From the NCBI RefSeq assembly GCF_003390375.1, contig NZ_QUOT01000001.1:1426001-1490000 (forward strand): DNA of 64,000 bases, given 5' to 3'. Origin of the DNA: Thalassotalea euphylliae (GTDB lineage Bacteria; Pseudomonadota; Gammaproteobacteria; Enterobacterales; Alteromonadaceae). Position numbers and translations under genes: made by a program. Shown here piece after piece: positions 1 through 9,460 of this stretch (position 1 is the stretch's first letter; every line of letters begins with the position of its first letter). The notes under the pieces are model-generated. The model searched no databases and was not told the DNA's origin. It saw only the letters and a list, made by a program, of their open reading frames with translations.

Positions 1-1222
1 GAACTTGTTCACGAACTTTAGCGTTAACGTCTTCGTTTTCAATATCATCTAAAATATCGCAAATCCAACCCGTCAACTGCTTAGTCTCTTCAACACCAAA
101 ACCACGGCGCGTAATAGCTGGCGTACCTAAACGTAAACCAGAGGTAACAAACGGTGAGCGAGGATCGTTTGGCACAGAGTTTTTATTTACTGTGATATGT
201 GCACGACCTAAGGCTGCGTCAGCATCCTTACCAGTGATATCTTTATCGATGAGATCTAACAACAATAAGTGGTTTTCTGTGCCATTTGACACAACTTTGT
301 AACCGCGTTCTTGAAGCACAGATACCATCGCTTTGGCGTTATCTAAAACACCTTGTTGGTATGCTTTAAACTCAGGCTGTAATGCTTCTTTAAACGCTAC
401 AGCTTTTGCAGCAATCACGTGCATTAATGGACCACCTTGGCCGCCTGGGAATACCGCAGAGTTTAGTTTTTTGTAAACGTCTTCGTCACCACAACCAGAA
501 ACAATCAAGCCACCGCGTGGGCCCGCTAGTGTTTTGTGAGTTGTTGTGGTAACAACATGAGCATGTGGTACTGGGTTTGGATACAAGCCAGCAGCAACAA
601 GACCTGCAACATGTGCCATATCCACCATAAAGTAAGCATCTACTTTATCTGCGATTTCACGCATGCGTGCCCAATCAACAACACCAGAGAATGCAGAGAA
701 ACCACCGATGATCATCTCAGGCTTGTGCTCAAGCGCTAAACGCTCAACTTCTTCGTAATCGATATCACCAGTTTCTGGATGTAAACCGTATTGAATTGCT
801 TCGTATAATTTGCCAGAGAAGTTAACGTGTGAGCCGTGAGTTAAGTGACCACCGTGAGCCAAGCTCATACCTAACACTTTAGCGCCTGGTGTCACTAATG
901 CTTGGAATACTGCAGCGTTAGCTTGTGAACCCGCGTGTGGTTGCACGTTCGCGTAATCTGCACCAAATAATTCTTTAGCACGCTCAATCGCTAATTGCTC
1001 TGCTTTATCAACATGCTCACAACCACCGTAGTAACGCTTACCTGGGTAGCCTTCGGCATACTTATTAGTTAGTTGTGAACCTTGCGCTTCAAGTACACGT
1101 GGGCTGGTGTAGTTCTCTGAGGCAATTAATTCGATGTGAGCTTCTTGGCGTGCTACTTCATCTTGCATTGACTGCCATAATTCCGCATCGAAATCAGCAA
1201 TATTCATATCCCGAGTCAGCAT
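1..1222 (-). CDS. glyA: Serine hydroxymethyltransferase (3' end outside window)
   Basis: Converts serine and tetrahydrofolate to glycine and 5,10-methylene-THF, a cytosolic PLP enzyme central to one-carbon metabolism. The reverse strand from 1222 reads MLTRDMNIADFDAELWQSM, very close to the N-terminus of enterobacterial GlyA, and stays open to the window edge. About 407 of the usual ~417 residues are present. The PLP-binding lysine lies in TTTTHKTLAGPRGG at about residue 230, and the glycine-rich substrate-site segments are intact. The start at 1222 is chosen by homology; the next Met (residue 6) is the alternative. Nothing suggests a pseudogene; only the last residues are missing because the window ends. 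Confidence 0.97.
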   Translation of the reverse strand, partial: MLTRDMNIADFDAELWQSMQDEVARQEAHIELIASENYTSPRVLEAQGSQLTNKYAEGYPGKRYYGGCEHVDKAEQLAIERAKELFGADYANVQPHAGSQANAAVFQALVTPGAKVLGMSLAHGGHLTHGSHVNFSGKLYEAIQYGLHPETGDIDYEEVERLALEHKPEMIIGGFSAFSGVVDWARMREIADKVDAYFMVDMAHVAGLVAAGLYPNPVPHAHVVTTTTHKTLAGPRGGLIVSGCGDEDVYKKLNSAVFPGGQGGPLMHVIAAKAVAFKEALQPEFKAYQQGVLDNAKAMVSVLQERGYKVVSNGTENHLLLLDLIDKDITGKDADAALGRAHITVNKNSVPNDPRSPFVTSGLRLGTPAITRRGFGVEETKQLTGWICDILDDIENEDVNAKVREQV

Positions 1223-1545
1223 GTTTTATCCTCTACAGTGATAACGTTGATAATGATTTTGAGGCAGAATATTCTGCCCGAACTAGGGTAATTTGTACAC
1301 GATAAACCAGCGAAATTTGTGCGCTCGTTTATTCCAATATATTTGCAGGGAACAACTTGGTTATATGCAGTAATTCTAAGCGAAATATATTGCGCCTCTA
1401 AGCGAAACATTGCGCTAGGAGATTAGCTAACTATACCTAATAAAAAAGAGAATAAAAACAGAATAAAAAAGAGGCTCGAGTACTATAAAAAGAATTTAAT
1501 TCAACCCTTATTGAAAATAAAAAATTAAAATCAATTAAAAAATAT
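1223..1545. other. Intergenic region upstream of glyA
   Basis: About 320 AT-rich bases between the glyA start and the stop of the anti-sigma-like gene. It must hold the glyA promoter and leader. I see no glycine-type riboswitch, no strong hairpin terminator and no convincing ORF; open frames here are short and lack coding character. Confidence 0.6.
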
Positions 1546-2166
1546 TTAACCATTTATTATTTTATTTAACTCATTAAGTTCTTTAACCCGTTTGCGCTTG
1601 TAAAGGTAGGCACCCACTAACATGACGACAATTAGCAAGTTAGCAAACAAATATGCCGGCCATATCGGCTTCTCACTGGTTTTGGAAACTTCCCAGATAT
1701 ACCAGTTACCAATCGGCAATATAGCGAAGCAACTAATTAGCCAAAGGTTGGCATATTGAATCGCCCCTTTAATACCACTGATATTTTTTTCAAACGCCTG
1801 TTTAGGGTCGCTGGCATCCATGCGCCAAGTTTTAATACGAATATTGAACTCGATGACGGTATAAATCAGTGACCCAAATGCGCCAAAACTCAAATAAATG
1901 ACGGTTGCCCAGTCAATAACTTGCTCGCTCAGCGAGTAAACAAGAGCAGCAAACAATGAAATTGTTGCCAGTACATCAAGCCCTAGTACTGTTTTTGCTG
2001 CTAGCGTACGCTTTTTCAATTGCTTAACCAATTGAGTAATATCAACTTTTTCGTATGGTTGTGATTGCCAGTCGTCAACTAATTCTGACCACTGTTCGTC
2101 TAGTACACTCGGCTCGCTAGTTTGCATCTCATGTAATTCAACGTCGGTTAGCTGCTTATCTGTCAT
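1546..2166 (-). CDS. Probable anti-sigma factor-like membrane protein
   Basis: 206-residue protein with an N-terminal cytoplasmic segment of about 65 residues and four hydrophobic stretches (roughly 58-78, 85-105, 140-160, 168-190) ending in a basic tail. Its start overlaps the stop of the upstream ECF sigma gene as TAATG (shared A at 2166), so the two are translationally coupled. Such coupling of a membrane protein to an ECF sigma factor is the usual arrangement for an anti-sigma factor that holds the sigma factor at the inner membrane. No zinc-binding HxxxCxxC anti-sigma motif is visible, so the assignment rests on context. It is the last gene of a five-gene minus-strand operon. Confidence 0.65.
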   Translation of the reverse strand: MTDKQLTDVELHEMQTSEPSVLDEQWSELVDDWQSQPYEKVDITQLVKQLKKRTLAAKTVLGLDVLATISLFAALVYSLSEQVIDWATVIYLSFGAFGSLIYTVIEFNIRIKTWRMDASDPKQAFEKNISGIKGAIQYANLWLISCFAILPIGNWYIWEVSKTSEKPIWPAYLFANLLIVVMLVGAYLYKRKRVKELNELNKIING

Positions 2167-2792
2167 TATGCCTCCAACAACTTCATCAAGGCCGTTTTGG
2201 CGCGCTGCAAACGAACGCCAACTAAATTGACGCTAATCGACAAAATATCCGCCATTTCTTGATAGCTCATACCTTCAAGCGCCAGTGTCACAATTTGCTG
2301 TTGTTCGAAGTTAAGCTGGCGAATGGCTTGTCTAAGACGTTGCTGTCTTTGCGCTTTATCAAGAGACTGGTAAGGGGTTGAACTGCCATCAGTCAGTGGT
2401 TGGTCATCAAGTTCGCTATCGGCTTTTACCGTTCGAACGGCTTTAGCTACATGAGTGGCTAAAATATTGTGAGCAATTTTAGCGACAAAGGTTTTTACCG
2501 ATGCTTGGCCTTTAAATTTAGGTAAGGCTTGCCAAATGTTAAGCGCGATTTCCTGAAAGAGCTCTTCTTGAATTGCTGGCTTAGCCTCAAAGCCCATAAT
2601 GATATGTTTAAGCATTTTTTCATGCGAATCCATCCATTGCATGAAGGTTTGCTGGTGGCTCAAAAGACTTTCCTTAGGACGGTGATTAGTGCAGCGAATA
2701 CGACTATTTTCAGGTAACACTGACGCACGTTCAGATGTGCTAGCACTGGGTATTACTGAATAATCATTATTATTAGCAACTAACTGTATCAT
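2166..2792 (-). CDS. ECF-type RNA polymerase sigma factor (sigma-70 family)
   Basis: Residues ~50-120 resemble sigma region 2 (ELFQEIALNIWQALPKFKGQ, then SVKTFVAKIAHNILATHVAK) and residues ~150-205 region 4 with a helix-turn-helix (LEGMSYQEMADILSISVNLV, then GVRLQRAKTALMKLL). The first ~48 residues are not typical of ECF factors; the start at 2792 has only a weak ribosome site, and Met51 or Met54 are possible true starts. It lies 26 bases after the ABC permease stop and overlaps the next gene as TAATG. It probably directs transcription of an envelope-related regulon and may be restrained by the membrane protein encoded next. Confidence 0.88.
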   Translation of the reverse strand: MIQLVANNNDYSVIPSASTSERASVLPENSRIRCTNHRPKESLLSHQQTFMQWMDSHEKMLKHIIMGFEAKPAIQEELFQEIALNIWQALPKFKGQASVKTFVAKIAHNILATHVAKAVRTVKADSELDDQPLTDGSSTPYQSLDKAQRQQRLRQAIRQLNFEQQQIVTLALEGMSYQEMADILSISVNLVGVRLQRAKTALMKLLEA

Positions 2793-2818
2793 ATGAAAAA
2801 TCTCGAAGCCACGCTGGT

Positions 2819-3994
2819 TTAGCTAAGCGCCATTACCACTTTTTCTGATTTCAGCTTTTGTGCCAATGTCATTACCAACACTGCAGATAATGCAACTGTT
2901 GTGACACTGGTAAAGGCAAATGCCGACCAGTTAATTGTCAAACCTTTAAACAAGTCTTCCATGATGATGGATTGACCGGCAACTGGCAGCCAATCAAGCC
3001 ACATTGGTCTATCGTCAATAAACATCAAAATAAAAGGTACAAAGGCAGGTAGCATAATCAGCATGGTGACGGTTGATTGCGCCTCTTTAAAACTTTTCGC
3101 TTGAAACGAGAAGAATAGCTGTAACGCTGCCGCCAAAATACAAATCGGAATCAACAGGCCAAGCAAGGCAACAAACATGTAAAGGTCAATGCTAAAGGTT
3201 GCACCAATTTTTGACAGGTCCACAAAACCGATTGAGATTGAGGTAACGACCAGCATTAAGATAATCGATAAAATTGAAATGGATGCAGAGCAAGACAACT
3301 TGGCCAGTACGATTTTGGTGGTACTTACCGGCTGACATAGCAACATTTCTAAAACGTTACGCTCACGCTCGCCCGCGCTTGAATCAATCGCAATCGACAG
3401 ACCCGACATAAAGGCGCCCATTAATAGGTACAAGCCCAACATAATGCTAATCATCATGGCATTGCTGCTTGGCTGAGCGCGATCTTGCTCCACTAAATTA
3501 AGTGGCTGTAGAATACGCACATCAACACCGCGCATAATCAAACGTTTGTAGCCAATCGCTCGGGCGTGGTCGCGCACCACATCTTTAATACGACGAATCG
3601 GCGCTAGGCTTGGCTTGTCACTGTAATCGGCATTAAGCACGACGTTAATGATCTTCCCCTCAATCATGTCCTGACCATAAGTTTCAGGAATAGTGATGGT
3701 TATACCGCGCTCTTGCCAAATTCGCAGATCACTTTCTTCGGCTTCAGCTAACGGTAAAATATTCTCATCCGCTAAATCTTTAACAAGTTTAGGGGCATAT
3801 TCAGCACCGACAAACTCTGCATACACAGGCGGTTTATCAACCATTTCTTTGATCATGGTTTTTGACATCACCATAATCATTACCGGCGCTAACAACGACA
3901 TACTAAACGCCACCATCATAGCGCGCTTGTCACGAAACGCTTCTTTGAACTCTTTGATGACTAGTGCCTTTAACTGGCTAAATCCTGCACTCAT
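2819..3994 (-). CDS. ABC-2 type transporter permease, NatB-like
   Basis: 391-residue integral membrane subunit of an ABC exporter. One N-terminal membrane helix (VAFSMSLLAPVMIMVMSKTM), a large extracytoplasmic domain (~50-190), then five to six helices: the ABC-2/NatB layout. Start chosen at 3994, where ATG overlaps the stop of the ATPase gene as TAATG. A longer frame to 4072 would run 79 bases into the ATPase gene and adds residues that read like its shadow. The conserved AGERERNVLEMLLCQPVST segment is the coupling-loop region of this family. It pairs with the neighbouring ATPase; the family includes Na+ exporters, but the substrate here is not evident. Confidence 0.9.
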   Translation of the reverse strand: MSAGFSQLKALVIKEFKEAFRDKRAMMVAFSMSLLAPVMIMVMSKTMIKEMVDKPPVYAEFVGAEYAPKLVKDLADENILPLAEAEESDLRIWQERGITITIPETYGQDMIEGKIINVVLNADYSDKPSLAPIRRIKDVVRDHARAIGYKRLIMRGVDVRILQPLNLVEQDRAQPSSNAMMISIMLGLYLLMGAFMSGLSIAIDSSAGERERNVLEMLLCQPVSTTKIVLAKLSCSASISILSIILMLVVTSISIGFVDLSKIGATFSIDLYMFVALLGLLIPICILAAALQLFFSFQAKSFKEAQSTVTMLIMLPAFVPFILMFIDDRPMWLDWLPVAGQSIIMEDLFKGLTINWSAFAFTSVTTVALSAVLVMTLAQKLKSEKVVMALS

Positions 3995-4731
3995 TAGGCT
4001 GCCACTCCTTCGTCTGAACCAATTAATTTTACAAAAGCTTCTTCCAGTTGGCTTTCTCCCGCTAACTGACAAAGCTCCTCTGGTGTGCCCTCTGCCGCCA
4101 ATCGACCATTAGCGACAATAACCACGCGATCACACAGCGCAGCAACTTCTTGCATGACATGCGACGAGAACAAAATGCAGTGTCCTTGCTCTTTAAAGCG
4201 ACGTAAATAATCGCGAAGAATTCGTGTGCTCATCACATCCAAGCCGCGAGTTGGCTCATCCAAGACAAAGTTCTTTGGCTGATGCACTAACGCTTGTGCC
4301 AAGGTCACTTTCATACGTTGACCTTGCGAGAAACCTTGTGTTTTACGATGTGCTAATTCTTCCATTTCAAGGTCTTTAAGAATTTGCTCAATTGACGCTT
4401 TCTTTTTACCGCCAGATAAACCGTGAATACTGGCGAAATAGTCAATTTGCTCATAAGCCGTTAAGCGCTCATACAAACCAAATTTATCTGGAAATATCCC
4501 CAACTGGGCGCGCGCTAAAATCGGTTGTTCTAAGGCACTAATTCCATCAATAGTGGCAATACCCTCATCCGCCTTTAGCAAGCCGTAAAGGGTTCGCAGA
4601 CAGGTTGTTTTACCTGCGCCATTTGGCCCCAAAATACCAGTGATCTCGCCATCGTTGGCAGTAAAAGATAAACCGTCTAATGCCTTGACGGTTTTACCAA
4701 AGGTTTTATGTAAATTTTCAACTTTGATCAT
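3994..4731 (-). CDS. ABC transporter ATP-binding protein, NatA-like
   Basis: 245-residue cytoplasmic ATPase with Walker A GPNGAGKT (about residues 35-42), a signature region FSQGQRMKV (the first residues depart from LSGGQ, as in NatA-type proteins), Walker B FVLDEPTRGLDV and the switch histidine in FSSHVMQEV. It drives the permease encoded immediately downstream. It starts 9 bases after the S33 peptidase stop, so the peptidase, ATPase, permease, sigma and anti-sigma genes form one minus-strand operon. Confidence 0.93.
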   Translation of the reverse strand: MIKVENLHKTFGKTVKALDGLSFTANDGEITGILGPNGAGKTTCLRTLYGLLKADEGIATIDGISALEQPILARAQLGIFPDKFGLYERLTAYEQIDYFASIHGLSGGKKKASIEQILKDLEMEELAHRKTQGFSQGQRMKVTLAQALVHQPKNFVLDEPTRGLDVMSTRILRDYLRRFKEQGHCILFSSHVMQEVAALCDRVVIVANGRLAAEGTPEELCQLAGESQLEEAFVKLIGSDEGVAA

Positions 4732-4740
4732 GCTCGTTCC

Positions 4741-6234
4741 TTAAGTATTGCCGTTAAGACTGGTCATAAATGTTTCTGCGGGTAATTCAGCTAAACAGCT
4801 CGCGTCTAAGCCTTCTAAATCCAACTCATCAATAAATTTAGCTACTAGCCCAACGCCACAATCGTTAACCGCAACAATGTGTGATAAATGCTCAGCAACA
4901 ATATGACGACTATTTGCTAACATCTGATCCGCTCGCTCACCGTTTTCAGGTGGTGTCACAGGGTCTAAGTTGCCAGACAAAATTAAGGTTGGAATGTCAC
5001 TGTTAACCGGCTCATAAAAGCTCGCTTCAGGACGGTATTTCGGCCATAAAGGGCAAACTAATCGAACACCACGATGACTGATGTTGCGAGCAAATTGATT
5101 GCTTGCATCGGCTTGCCAATCTTGTTCTGCGATCAAGGGGAAATCTTCATTACAGGCAATATTCATTAGTAAGTTAGTATAAACAGAGCCACGCGGCTGT
5201 TTTTCATCCGCTTGGGCAAGCACACCAACGAATGGCATAAAGTTACCTTGTGCCGCTTGGTTGATTACCAATGGCATCATGCTACGCCCAGTCAAGCTAT
5301 ATAGTTGTTGTTGAATCGTTGAAACGAACTTGTCAGCATCAATAATTAGCTTGGTAGCAGTGCCCAAGCGAGGATGTGGAATGCTTAGTTCAACCGGCTT
5401 AGCCACTAATTCAGCAAACACTTTTTGGTAGTCTTGATCTAAGTTTGGGAAAGCCTTTTGGCAACTTTCTTCCGCCTGACAATTGCTTAATAATAATTCA
5501 TAAGAACGGGCACCACTTTGACCGAATAACCCAATGCGCATATCGAGTGGGGCAACACTGTCTAACACCACGCTATTGAGGCTCTCGGGGAACATGCGCA
5601 TATAAATTAGTGCCGCTCGCGTGCCATACGAACCACCATAAACGTTAATCTTGTCATGCCCCAATGCGCCGCGCACGGCATCAAAGTCGCGAATCGCATT
5701 TTCTGAATTGTATTGGCTCAGGTCTTGAGTAAAGTCAGCGATACAATCTTGTACTTCGCTCACCTCGAAATCGAATGTTAGTGACTCATAAACACTTTGC
5801 GCGGTAAACGCTTCATCATCGCATTTAAGTTGGGATGATTGACCCGTTCCACGCTGGTCAACCAAAATAATGTCATGCGTTTTGCGCACTTCATAAAAGC
5901 GATTGCGTAACATTGCAGCCAACTCTGTTGCCGCCTGCCCTGGCCCGCCTGCTAAAAACATTAAGGGAATTTTGTTATTTGAATTATCAATTGCTGGCAA
6001 CACCGTAAAATGTAAGTCAATTTGTTGACCTGCTGGCAATTGGTAATTTTCTGGCACAGTCAAAGTACCACATTTGATTTGCTCTTTTATGCCATCAACA
6101 TGACAATTTTCGATAGACAGGTTTGACTGTGAAGATATTGACGATGTTTGCTCAGCGCTTGTCATCATCGAGCTTGTCAGCAGCCCAGAGGCTAATAGGG
6201 CTGAACAAACGACTTTACGTTTTAATTTCCACAT
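4741..6234 (-). CDS. Exported S33-family alpha/beta-hydrolase (proline iminopeptidase/TAP-like)
   Basis: 497 residues with a Sec signal peptide (MWKLKRKVVCSALLASGLL, cleavage near residue 27), so periplasmic or secreted. The alpha/beta-hydrolase fold shows an oxyanion segment FLAGGPGQAA, nucleophile elbow GGSYGTRAA (Ser), then a TAP-like C-terminal domain with the Asp in SGNLDPVTPP and the His in EHLSHIVAVN. The family removes N-terminal residues, often proline, from peptides. It heads the operon with the NatAB-like transporter and ECF sigma/anti-sigma pair, which suggests a joint role in peptide or envelope-stress handling (inference). Confidence 0.88.
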   Translation of the reverse strand: MWKLKRKVVCSALLASGLLTSSMMTSAEQTSSISSQSNLSIENCHVDGIKEQIKCGTLTVPENYQLPAGQQIDLHFTVLPAIDNSNNKIPLMFLAGGPGQAATELAAMLRNRFYEVRKTHDIILVDQRGTGQSSQLKCDDEAFTAQSVYESLTFDFEVSEVQDCIADFTQDLSQYNSENAIRDFDAVRGALGHDKINVYGGSYGTRAALIYMRMFPESLNSVVLDSVAPLDMRIGLFGQSGARSYELLLSNCQAEESCQKAFPNLDQDYQKVFAELVAKPVELSIPHPRLGTATKLIIDADKFVSTIQQQLYSLTGRSMMPLVINQAAQGNFMPFVGVLAQADEKQPRGSVYTNLLMNIACNEDFPLIAEQDWQADASNQFARNISHRGVRLVCPLWPKYRPEASFYEPVNSDIPTLILSGNLDPVTPPENGERADQMLANSRHIVAEHLSHIVAVNDCGVGLVAKFIDELDLEGLDASCLAELPAETFMTSLNGNT

Positions 6235-6537
6235 TATTATTTTAAATCCCTTGTTAATACTAAAGTAAATATTAAGGCTCTAATTAATTGCAATCAGTAA
6301 TAGACTGAAGTAACAGAAAGAACTAACACGCCTACTAGTCTGCTCCTTCTAAAATTTATTACAGCCAACTGTAAAAAATAATAAAAACATAAAGATTAAA
6401 AAAAGAATTTAAGACAGGCTAATCGCAACGTTATTCAACGGCTATATGCGCGAGTAAAGCAAAGCACGTAAAACTTTCCGAAATTGTCAGCTAAAATTGA
6501 ACTAATAACCCGTAGCAACATGTGTTAAAGAGGTTTT
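6235..6537. other. Divergent intergenic region
   Basis: About 300 AT-rich bases between the divergent peptidase operon and the small membrane-protein gene. It must carry promoters in both directions. The plus-side gene has an AAAGAGG ribosome site just before its GTG start. No terminator, RNA gene or extra ORF was recognised. Confidence 0.5.
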
Positions 6538-6981
6538 GTGAAAGTTATTGAGAAAGGTGAATTGCTGATTGTTTCTAGCTACCCTTACAAACTAGCCATT
6601 GCATGTCTCGCAGTGGTGTCACTGACCTTATTTACCACACTACACCAGCAGTTATCGCTTGCGGCTATTTTACTAGGATTCTTTGTCCCGACCATTTGTT
6701 TACTCGTGCTTGATTTCAAATTGTCTATCTTTGATAGCACCAGTCGTAAATTGCTGATCAGCCAGTTTTCATTGCGAGGCAAGCACCGTGTCTTGCTGGC
6801 ATTTGACGATATCAAGGAAGTTCGCTCGCAAACACCTCAAGGTCTTAAAGTTAATCGCAATGCCGGTGTGGTCGCAGTGATCACAGCAGAAAACTTTTAC
6901 CCAATTACAACGCTGACTGATAGCAATTATCGGCAACAAACGGCGCTAATTAATAGAATAGAACGGCTATGCCTTGGCTAA
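6538..6981 (+). CDS. Small inner-membrane protein of unknown function
   Basis: 147 residues, GTG start preceded by AAAGAGG at 6527-6533. Two adjacent hydrophobic helices (about residues 18-36 and 40-60) are followed by a hydrophilic domain of about 85 residues with alternating beta-like segments (KLLISQFSLRGKHRVLLAFD, then VAVITAENFYPITTLT). This resembles the two-helix plus PH-like layout of several uncharacterised membrane proteins. I do not recognise the family. It is monocistronic and divergent from the peptidase operon. Confidence 0.7.
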   Translation: MKVIEKGELLIVSSYPYKLAIACLAVVSLTLFTTLHQQLSLAAILLGFFVPTICLLVLDFKLSIFDSTSRKLLISQFSLRGKHRVLLAFDDIKEVRSQTPQGLKVNRNAGVVAVITAENFYPITTLTDSNYRQQTALINRIERLCLG

Positions 6982-7196
6982 GCTAAGCTAGGCTAAGCAG
7001 TAGTTAATTCTTACCCTCTCAATAAGCATGAAAAGACAATCTAATAGTGATAGAAACGAGCAAATTAGCGTCTAACTGCTATAGATTTGCTCAGGTACTG
7101 CTACGACCAATCAGAAATTTGAAATAATTCATTCCATTATCTCGCTAGACGCGATAAAGTTTTAATCCTGTTTTTACCTGGCATTAAGAGAGTGTT

Positions 7197-7415
7197 ATGG
7201 AACTTAACCAATGGGTAGACGAGCTATTTGAAGTATTTGACGAAGATCGCGATGGCATGATTAACCGTAGCGAGTTTGTTGAACTGATTGACTGTTTGTT
7301 ACAAGACAAAGGTATTCGCATGTGTGAGAGTATCTTTAAGCGTTTTGATAAAAACCACGACAACGCAATCTCTAAAGAAGAGCTGCGCGAAATGGTAATT
7401 GAATTAGCCTTATAA
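7197..7415 (+). CDS. EF-hand calcium-binding protein
   Basis: 72-residue soluble protein with two EF-hands. Loop 1 is DEDRDGMINRSE (residues 15-26) with ligands at positions 1, 3, 5 and 12, the Gly at 6 and Ile at 8. Loop 2 is DKNHDNAISKEE (residues 51-62), where Asn replaces the usual Gly at position 6. There is no signal peptide, so it is probably a cytosolic Ca2+ sensor or buffer; the partner is unknown. An AAGAGAG ribosome site precedes the ATG at 7197. Small calmodulin-like proteins of this size recur in marine Alteromonadales. Confidence 0.85.
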   Translation: MELNQWVDELFEVFDEDRDGMINRSEFVELIDCLLQDKGIRMCESIFKRFDKNHDNAISKEELREMVIELAL

Positions 7416-7583
7416 TTGGCTAATTCATCTTTGCGTTAACTATCAGCTTTTTGCATCTTCAACTATCATCGTTTGCTCATAAAAAAGCTTGATGAGTACT
7501 TAAACAAGTTAATAAAAAACTCAAAACCATCCTTGGCTGTTTCAGCGCTCATTTATCACCAACAATCCAATATTTTGAAACAG

Positions 7584-9023
7584 CTAATCAGATAAGCTTC
7601 CTAAGCATAAGTACTTAGTCACTAAGTAATCATCCAGTCCATATTTAGAACCCTCACGGCCAAAGCCTGACTGCTTGATACCACCAAATGGCGCAACCGC
7701 ATTTGAGATCGCAGTATCGTTAATCCCGACCATGCCGAATGCCAACTGTTCTGCGACTCGCCATATCCGGCGAATGTTTTCACTGTAAAAGTAGGCAGCT
7801 AAGCCAACCTCAACAGCATTAGCACTGCTAATCACCTCGACCTCGTCATCGAAACCAATAATCGGCGATATAGGGCCAAATATTTCTTCTCCCGCCACAG
7901 GCATTTCATCAGTCACGTTAGTGAGTACAGTAGGTTCGAAAAAGTTACTTTTTGATGCACAACGACCACCAGCAACCAAGGTTGCGCCCATCGCTAAGCT
8001 GTCATCGATAAGACTTTGCATACGCTCAACGGCTTTCCCTGAAATTAATGGGCCAACGTCGATGCCTTCACGCAACCCATCACCTAACTTCAGTTGCTTT
8101 ACCGCTGCAACATAGCGCTCAGTAAACTGCTCACGTATACGGTTGTGCACGTAAATACGGTTAGTGCAGATACAAGTTTGACCAGCATTGCGATATTTAG
8201 ATTGAATCGCACCCTGCACCGCTAATTCAAGATCGGCATCGTCAAAAACAATCAACGGCGCATTACCACCAAGCTCCATAGAAACCTTTTTGATCCCTTG
8301 GCTACATTGGCTCATCAACAATTTGCCCACTTGGGTTGAACCGGTAAAAGTAAACTTAGCTACCTTGGGGTGCGTTGTTAACACTTCGCCTACTGCTTGC
8401 GCTTGCTCAGACACAATAACATTGAAAACACCAGCAGGAATGCCCGCTTGTTCCGCCAGCGCAGCCAGCGCCAATGCCGAAAGTGGTGTTTGCGGGTCAG
8501 GACGAACTACAAAACTGCAACCTGCGGCTAGTGCAGCTGCAGCCTTGCGCATGATCATCGCATTGGGAAAATTCCACGGGGTGATCGCTGTCACCACACC
8601 AACCGGTTGCTTCAGCACCAATAAACGTTGGCTGTCGTTGGTTTGCGGAATAATATCACCGTAAACTCGCTTACCTTCTTCAGCAAACCATTGGAGAAAT
8701 GATGCACCGTAGCTAACTTCTCCCTTTGCTTCTGTCAGTGGTTTACCTTGCTCTAACGTCAATAAACGAGCAAGTTCATATTGATGTTCCATGATCAAAG
8801 CAAACCAACTAAGCATAAGATCTGCTCGTTGTTGCGCAGTTTTTTTAGACCAACTCGGCATTGCCGAATAGGCTGCCTCAACTGCCGTCACAGCGCCAGC
8901 AGCTCCAGCATCATAGACTTCAACCACCGTTTGGTTGTTAGCTGGGTTTGTTACTGGAAACAATTGCTCACTTGGCAACCATTGCCCCGCAATAAAGGAA
9001 CATTGACGAATAAGGTTATCCAT
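7584..9023 (-). CDS. gabD: NAD(P)-dependent succinate-semialdehyde dehydrogenase
   Basis: 479-residue aldehyde dehydrogenase that oxidises succinate semialdehyde to succinate, the last step of GABA catabolism. It shows the NAD-site region TPWNFPNAM, FTGSTQVGKLLM, the general base Glu in MELGGNAPLIVF and the catalytic Cys in NAGQTCICTNRIYV. Length and the C-terminal FGGIKQSGFGREGSKYG signature match GabD-type enzymes. No gabT or transporter lies alongside, so the exact physiological aldehyde is inferred from family resemblance. It converges on the EF-hand gene. Confidence 0.88.
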   Translation of the reverse strand: MDNLIRQCSFIAGQWLPSEQLFPVTNPANNQTVVEVYDAGAAGAVTAVEAAYSAMPSWSKKTAQQRADLMLSWFALIMEHQYELARLLTLEQGKPLTEAKGEVSYGASFLQWFAEEGKRVYGDIIPQTNDSQRLLVLKQPVGVVTAITPWNFPNAMIMRKAAAALAAGCSFVVRPDPQTPLSALALAALAEQAGIPAGVFNVIVSEQAQAVGEVLTTHPKVAKFTFTGSTQVGKLLMSQCSQGIKKVSMELGGNAPLIVFDDADLELAVQGAIQSKYRNAGQTCICTNRIYVHNRIREQFTERYVAAVKQLKLGDGLREGIDVGPLISGKAVERMQSLIDDSLAMGATLVAGGRCASKSNFFEPTVLTNVTDEMPVAGEEIFGPISPIIGFDDEVEVISSANAVEVGLAAYFYSENIRRIWRVAEQLAFGMVGINDTAISNAVAPFGGIKQSGFGREGSKYGLDDYLVTKYLCLGSLSD

Positions 9024-9460
9024 AGACAGACTTCTTAAGAGAATAAGTAGAACAGAAAAGATTAGCTATTTTATCGTTAGTCATTAGCCGACACCAGTTT
9101 GAATCACATTCGAGCAACCTTTACAGAGAATTTACAAATGAGACTATCCCACGACTCGTTTCAATACCTTAAGATAAGCATCGAGCGATAATTTATTAAA
9201 GACTAATGTAAAGAAATGCAAAGATGCCAGCTAAGCTGTAATCAAATGGCTAGCACTTAGGTCATTTAGCTCGTCCTTTGTGTTGTATAACTTTCGCGCT
9301 TGCAAAGGTGAATACAAGCAAACACAAAATTGTGAATTAGTACAAATTGCGGTTTGTAGATAAACACCAATAATTGAAATCTTAATGCGAACGGCGCTGA
9401 GAGCTTAAATTCAGCGGTATGTAATACTAATTGAAATAAAGGTTAATGAGGAAAGTCGAG
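9024..9460. other. Divergent intergenic region between gabD-like and cytochrome b561 genes
   Basis: About 440 bases holding the promoters for the two divergent genes. It is AT-rich with scattered short direct repeats but I found no strong hairpin, operator palindrome or extra ORF. The GAGGAAAG at 9448-9455 is the ribosome site of the b561 gene. Confidence 0.5.

Noticed and set aside
3995..4072. Longer N-terminus for the NatB-like gene
   Set aside because: It would overlap the ATPase gene by 79 bases; the TAATG junction at 3994 is the typical coupled start.
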